DNA of 64,000 nt, taken from Adenanthera pavonina. Lineage: Eukaryota > Streptophyta > Magnoliopsida > Fabales > Fabaceae. The number at the start of each line of letters is the position of its first letter. Positions within the stretch are counted from its first letter, which is position 1. Positions 59,701 through 64,000 of the stretch are shown one piece after another. The notes under the pieces are model-generated. The model saw only the letters and a list, made by a program, of their open reading frames with translations. It had not been told where the DNA came from and did no database searches. The position numbers and the translations under genes are program-made. The stretch is taken from positions 33,063,001-33,127,000 of the forward strand of contig JAIVEN010000002.1 of the NCBI GenBank assembly GCA_026686845.1, given 5' to 3'.

Positions 59701-60400
59701 TTGAGCAAAGTCATATGATGGAATAAGTTGATTTATGACAATTGATCATGGTACATTTAACATGTTTAGGTCAAAGTAGAACTACCACATCTTGTATGTG
59801 AGTTGTGCTGTGCAACCTCATAAGGCATGTTAATTTTACCTTCAAATTGGAATTGATATTACATAAAATGCTTGAATGAACTATTTGGCAAAGTCCTTGA
59901 ATGCAAGATAATGTGAGCTTTGTATAGATTTGGTTTGTTAGTTTGAATGCTTGATATTGGTGAGCTGCTAGTTTTTCATTGTAGAATTTTCGGATGTTCA
60001 AACTATTCTCTATTCTAATGAAGTCTATATTTAAAGTGGTTATGGGCTTACTGAAGTATAGGCTGAAGTCAAAAGATTTTGAATGCCTTTTATTGAAAGA
60101 GGGAATTTCAAGACTCTTTAAAGTTTAGAGTTGGAAAATTGTAAGGGATTACTAAAATCGGTCTTTATTGTGAAAAATTACTCTTGGAAGCCTAGGTGAA
60201 AGGTCTCATAGGGATAAAAGGAAAAGTTCAAGTCCTTGGTGTTGGTGATTAACTTCAAAGCTTCTAAGGTACGTCAATCTTACTTTATGCTGCCAATTTT
60301 TCTTTGAAAATTAGTATATGGTGGTTAGGAATGGATTGGTGATTTGTAATTTGCTAAAAAATGGTTACCCAACATGTATTAGTACACTAAAGGTTAATTA
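59701..60400 (+). other. Host sequence between CACTA and copia C (probably third CACTA element)
   Basis: No gene recognised. It includes the right copy of the direct repeat (59758-59915). If the nesting model is right, this is the interior of the CACTA-like element that begins at 46198. No AGTTGGCG subterminal units are seen here, so its other end should lie beyond the window. Confidence 0.4.
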
Positions 60401-62053
60401 TGTTGAATCAAGTGTTTTGGTGATTCCAAACGAACCTTCAAGAGCTTGGAAGTAAAGATATCAAAGGTGCATAAAAGGTTTCAAGTGAAGAAATTTGAAG
60501 AAATCAATACAAGAAATGATGTAGAATGTTTAGTAATGTTTTAATTTGAGTAAAAGACTTTGATTTGGTGAAAAGATGTTTTAAAACCTTGATTCTATGT
60601 TAATTCATGGAATATTTGAAAAACACTCACCAACAGACGAAGTTTGAAAGGTTTACACTGATCTGCTGATTTGAAAATTCAAACATTGCTTCTGGAAATT
60701 TGAATTTCGTATTGAAAATGAACAAGTCTTAAGAGTGGCTTCTCTAACAGACGAATTTTGTATTCCGAAATTCAAACTTTGACCTATGTCTGAAAAGAGC
60801 CTTTCTCTGACAGACGAACTTTGGTGTTGAAAATTCAAATTTCATACAAAATGCAACTTATGAAAATTGGAAAATTCATCTGAAAAATATGTCAAAGTTA
60901 ATCTGAAAACAAGTTTAGAAAGAGTTTTAAATTTGCCCACTGACAGACGAACTTTGAACATGAAAATTCAAATTTCAGAAACAAAGCTTGTGAGTCTGTT
61001 GTGTTGATATGTTGACATACGAATGACAATATTCAAATTTTAAAGTAAGTCTGAAAAGTGGTCTCTCTGACAAAGGAACTTTGCCCTTTAAAAATTCAAA
61101 TTTCAAATTCATGACCTATAGTGCCTCATTGAACCAGCTTCTGACAGATGAATTTTGGGGTTCCAAAATTCGAATTTCGAAGGCACTGTAGCAAATTGAA
61201 TTTACTGTTTACACTTAACAGAACAACTTTAAACATGAAAATTCGTATGTTCCAATATAGAATCTTTTTCTAAAGATGAAAATTCAAATTTTGCCTCATG
61301 ATAGACGAACTTGGAGAGTTCAATGTTAAAGGCTGTAACTTTCGGTTTCTGCGAAATTCGTTTGTTGACCAACTAAAATTCAAACTTTGAGTGTCAGAAG
61401 CATTAAATGCGGTTGGTGAACGGATAGTTTCTCAGTATAACCATTGGGTAACGTCTCTAACGGCTAGATCTTGTCTCTAATGTATATTTGAGGCAGAAAT
61501 CTATAAATAGAATTTTATTTGAAGATGTGGGTAACAAATATTACTTTGTATATACTGAAACTCTGCCAAATCATCTACTCAAAGTCTCTTACTCTTACAT
61601 ACTTCATTCTTTGTAGCTTAACTTTCATATTCACTCTGATTAAGAGAGTTTATTCATTGTAAATAATCTTATCTTCATCTGGAAGAAAGATTTTCTTGTA
61701 AGGGGATATCACAAGGGATTGGGGAAGCACTTAGTGAGAGTGCAAAGAGAGAAAGTGTGAGCTCTAGGAACAGAGCATTAGCTTTGTACTGAGGCATTTG
61801 CAAGAAGCCCACTGAATTCTTGCAGAATAGTGAAAAATCTCAAGTGGTGACTTGGGGACTGGACGTAGGTCAAGTTGAAAGACCGAAACATGATAAATAT
61901 CTGAGTTTTCTCTTCCCTACTATTACTTTTACTATTTACCCATTTATACTCTATTTTACCATCACCCTTTGCTTTCTTCACTTTCTTGACACTTTACAGA
62001 AAATTTTAATCTTCCCAATTTACCCCCCTCTTGGGAAGCCAGCTTATCTAACA
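60401..62053 (+). repeat. Copia C 5' LTR
   Basis: A 1,653-bp LTR, TGTTGAATCAAG to CTAACA, with a TATA box (TATAAATAG, 61502-61510) and a primer binding site just after. AATTA (60396-60400) is the candidate target duplication. Its second copy should follow the 3' LTR outside the window. It belongs to the same family as the other copia LTRs here. Confidence 0.93.
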
Positions 62054-62055
62054 AG

Positions 62056-62067
62056 TGGTATCAGAGA
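62056..62067 (+). promoter_or_regulatory. Copia C primer binding site
   Basis: TGGTATCAGAGA, differing by its last base from the TGGTATCAGAGC seen in copia A and B. It lies two bases after the LTR, the usual place. Confidence 0.88.
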
Positions 62068-62108
62068 CTGGTTTCCCAATCAAAGGATTTTACAGTCCAG
62101 GAATTACA

Positions 62109-64000
62109 ATGGCTGACTTTGGAGAAAGCATACTACCAGAGGGAAACAACACAAATAGACCAACTGGCTTCAGTGGAGAACACTATGGTTACTGAAAGAT
62201 GAGGATGCAAATTTATATCTAATCCATTGATCTGGACATCTGGTCTGTAATCCAAAAATGAGATTTTGTTCCAATGGTATCACAGAATGATGCGAAATAC
62301 GTAGAAAAGCCAGAAGCTGAATGGAATGAGGAAGATAGAAAAAGAGTCTTGCTGAACTTCAAGGCAAAACACCGCATGGTTAGTGCTTTAAATTAAGACG
62401 AATTCTACAGGGTCTCACAATGCTCCACTACCAAGGAAATGTGGGACACCTTATAAATTGCTCATGAAGAAACAACTGGAGTTAGGGAAAACAAACTGAA
62501 TATATGCATAGGTGAATATGAAAGCTTCCGAATGGCTGAAGGAGAAAGTGTAAAAGAGCTATAGAAGAGATTCACCCTCATTGTGAATCAACTAAAGAGT
62601 CTGGGAAAGGAATATACTCAAACAGATCCTCAGAGCTCTCCCTCTAGAATGGCAGCCCCAAGTAACAGCAATAGAGGAAGCCAGAGGAGAATCAATGGCC
62701 TCTATCACTGCTCTTTTTGGTAGCCTCGAGGAGTATGAAGGAAAAATGAAGGCTCTGAAGGAGGCAGGACAAGACAGAAAGAAGAAAGGTCTTCCTCTGA
62801 AAGCTGCTGAGGAAAAAGAAGAAGAATCTTAAGATGAAGATGAGCTAGATGAGGAAACTCTGGCTATGATGGTCAGAAAATTTGGAAGATTTTACAGCAA
62901 GAGGAGAAACAAGAAAATCTTCAAAAAGGGAGCAACTGGAGATAGCAAGAGAGAAGCAAAAGAACCTGTCACTTACTATGAGTGCAAAAAGCAGGGACAC
63001 ATCAAATAGGATTGTCCACAATTCCTCAAGAAGCAAGAAAAAGAGAAGAAAGCTACAGACAAAGGCAAGAAGAAAAGAGCTTACATCTCATCAATATGGG
63101 GCAATAGCTCAGATGAAGAAGAAGATGATAAAGATGAAATAGCCAACATCTGTCTGATGGCACTTGCCTCTGAAGAAGCAGAAATCCCATGCAGTAGTGA
63201 TCAAGAACATGAGGTATATGAATCTGAACCTTCCTATTTTGAGTTACTGGATGCATTTCATGAATTGCATGATGAGTTTGTTAAGGTTGCTAAAGAATTG
63301 AAGCAAGCGAAGAAAAAGATTAACAAACTAAAATCATAATGCAACATCTCTGAAATTGCTTCTCTACCTAGTGCTGAATCTGCTTGCTGTAAATCATGCA
63401 TTGAACTAAAGCAAACCAATGAATATCTAGTGAAAAGCATGTCTAGGCTTACTAAAGGTAAAGATATGTTGTTTGCTTTAATGGGAAGTCAAAGAATATC
63501 ATAGGGAAAGGCTGGATTTGGCTATGATCCTTGTGCTGTAAAAGAAAAGATTGGGAAGAAAAATTAGAATGTGTACATGAGACATTTTGTGCATGCTAGT
63601 GGCAATAGAAAGAAAGATCATATGTCACATCACATTGAATCATATAATCAACCAAGGCATGCAAAACGAAAATATTATCTGCATTGTTTTCTTCCTGCTT
63701 CTCAATCCAGCAGTCCCTTTACCACCTGTTACTTCTGTAATAAGAAGGGACATACTTCTAGTTCATGTGCTTTAAAGAAAAATAGACTTGATAGGAAGGT
63801 TAAGTCGGTTCTGAAAGGTACATCTGTATCTAGGGAAAAGACTATTGATAGAAAAGAACCCAAGCAAATTTGGGTACCTAAAAAGAAAATATGAACCTTG
63901 TTTTGCAGGTTTATCTTAGAGCTAAAAGGAGCAACAAATGGTATATGGACAGTGCCTGCTCAAGCTATATGACTGGTGATAAGGAGAAGTTCATCATCCT
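62109..64000 (+). pseudogene. Copia C gag and protease start, degenerate, runs off window
   Basis: ATG 62109 opens MADFGESILPEGNNTNRPTG, a UBN2-type gag that soon meets stops and frame changes (about 62194). Later pieces are WDTL, ETTGVRENKLN, KSLGKEYTQT and SRKRNK-like regions. The first zinc knuckle (about 62970-63020) has lost a Cys (YYECKKQGHIK, then stop, DC). A gag extension with SYFELLDAFHELHDEFVKVAKELK (63157-63339) resembles copia B's. The second zinc knuckle is intact (CYFCNKKGHTSSSC, 63727-63768), followed by IWVPKKKI and a stop. The retropepsin motif begins at about 63939 but reads W-Y-M-D-S-A in place of DSG. The rest lies beyond 64000. Confidence 0.88.

Overview
This window is plant nuclear DNA, almost certainly from a eudicot. 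Evidence: AT-rich sequence, spliced genes with GT..AG introns, F-box genes of the plant F-box-associated type, and superfamilies typical of plant genomes: Ty1/copia with a Met-tRNA-type primer site, Ty3/gypsy with a chromovirus-like 3' pol end, CACTA/En-Spm with TNP2 and a Ulp1-like gene, hAT, and an L1-type LINE. I cannot name the species. There is no sign of prokaryotic or organellar sequence. The sequence is about 90% transposable element, and the only host genes I can support are two broken F-box copies and a possible DUF674-family fragment.

Left part (1-16,400): a copia LTR cut by the window edge, a solo copia LTR with a 5-bp duplication (GTTAC) sitting inside a gypsy-type LTR, two more gypsy LTR fragments, a degenerate but structurally complete hAT element (6577-10072), about 2 kb with little in it, then an L1-type LINE (12045-16335) with a 12-bp target duplication and an internal deletion.

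Middle (16,439-29,519): a 13.1-kb CACTA element with matching ends and a GTA/GTA duplication. It carries a TNP2-type transposase broken only by in-frame stops, and a ten-exon second gene that joins a Transposase_24-like part to a Ulp1-like part. Next is an F-box pseudogene (30,163-32,629) split by a 1.4-kb non-autonomous CACTA element, then a DUF674-like fragment, then an inverted second F-box copy.

Right part (35,285-64,000): a nest read here from its left side only. A gypsy element enters the second F-box copy. Copia A enters the gypsy pol. Copia B enters A's gag. Copia B is itself hit by a solo LTR of the same family (TCACT duplication) and by a third CACTA element. That third element is hit by a complete 9.2-kb CACTA (50,512-59,700, TTA duplication, minus strand) and by copia C, whose gag-protease region runs off the window. 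Most right-hand ends should lie beyond base 64,000, in a predictable order.

I found no convincing new functional system. The most interesting points are: loss of the catalytic residues of the Ulp1-like module in both CACTA elements; the natural empty site provided by the second F-box copy; a tRNA-like Pol III promoter module inside the non-autonomous CACTA element; and the repeated palindrome in the copia LTRs, whose CpG decay appears to order the copies by age.
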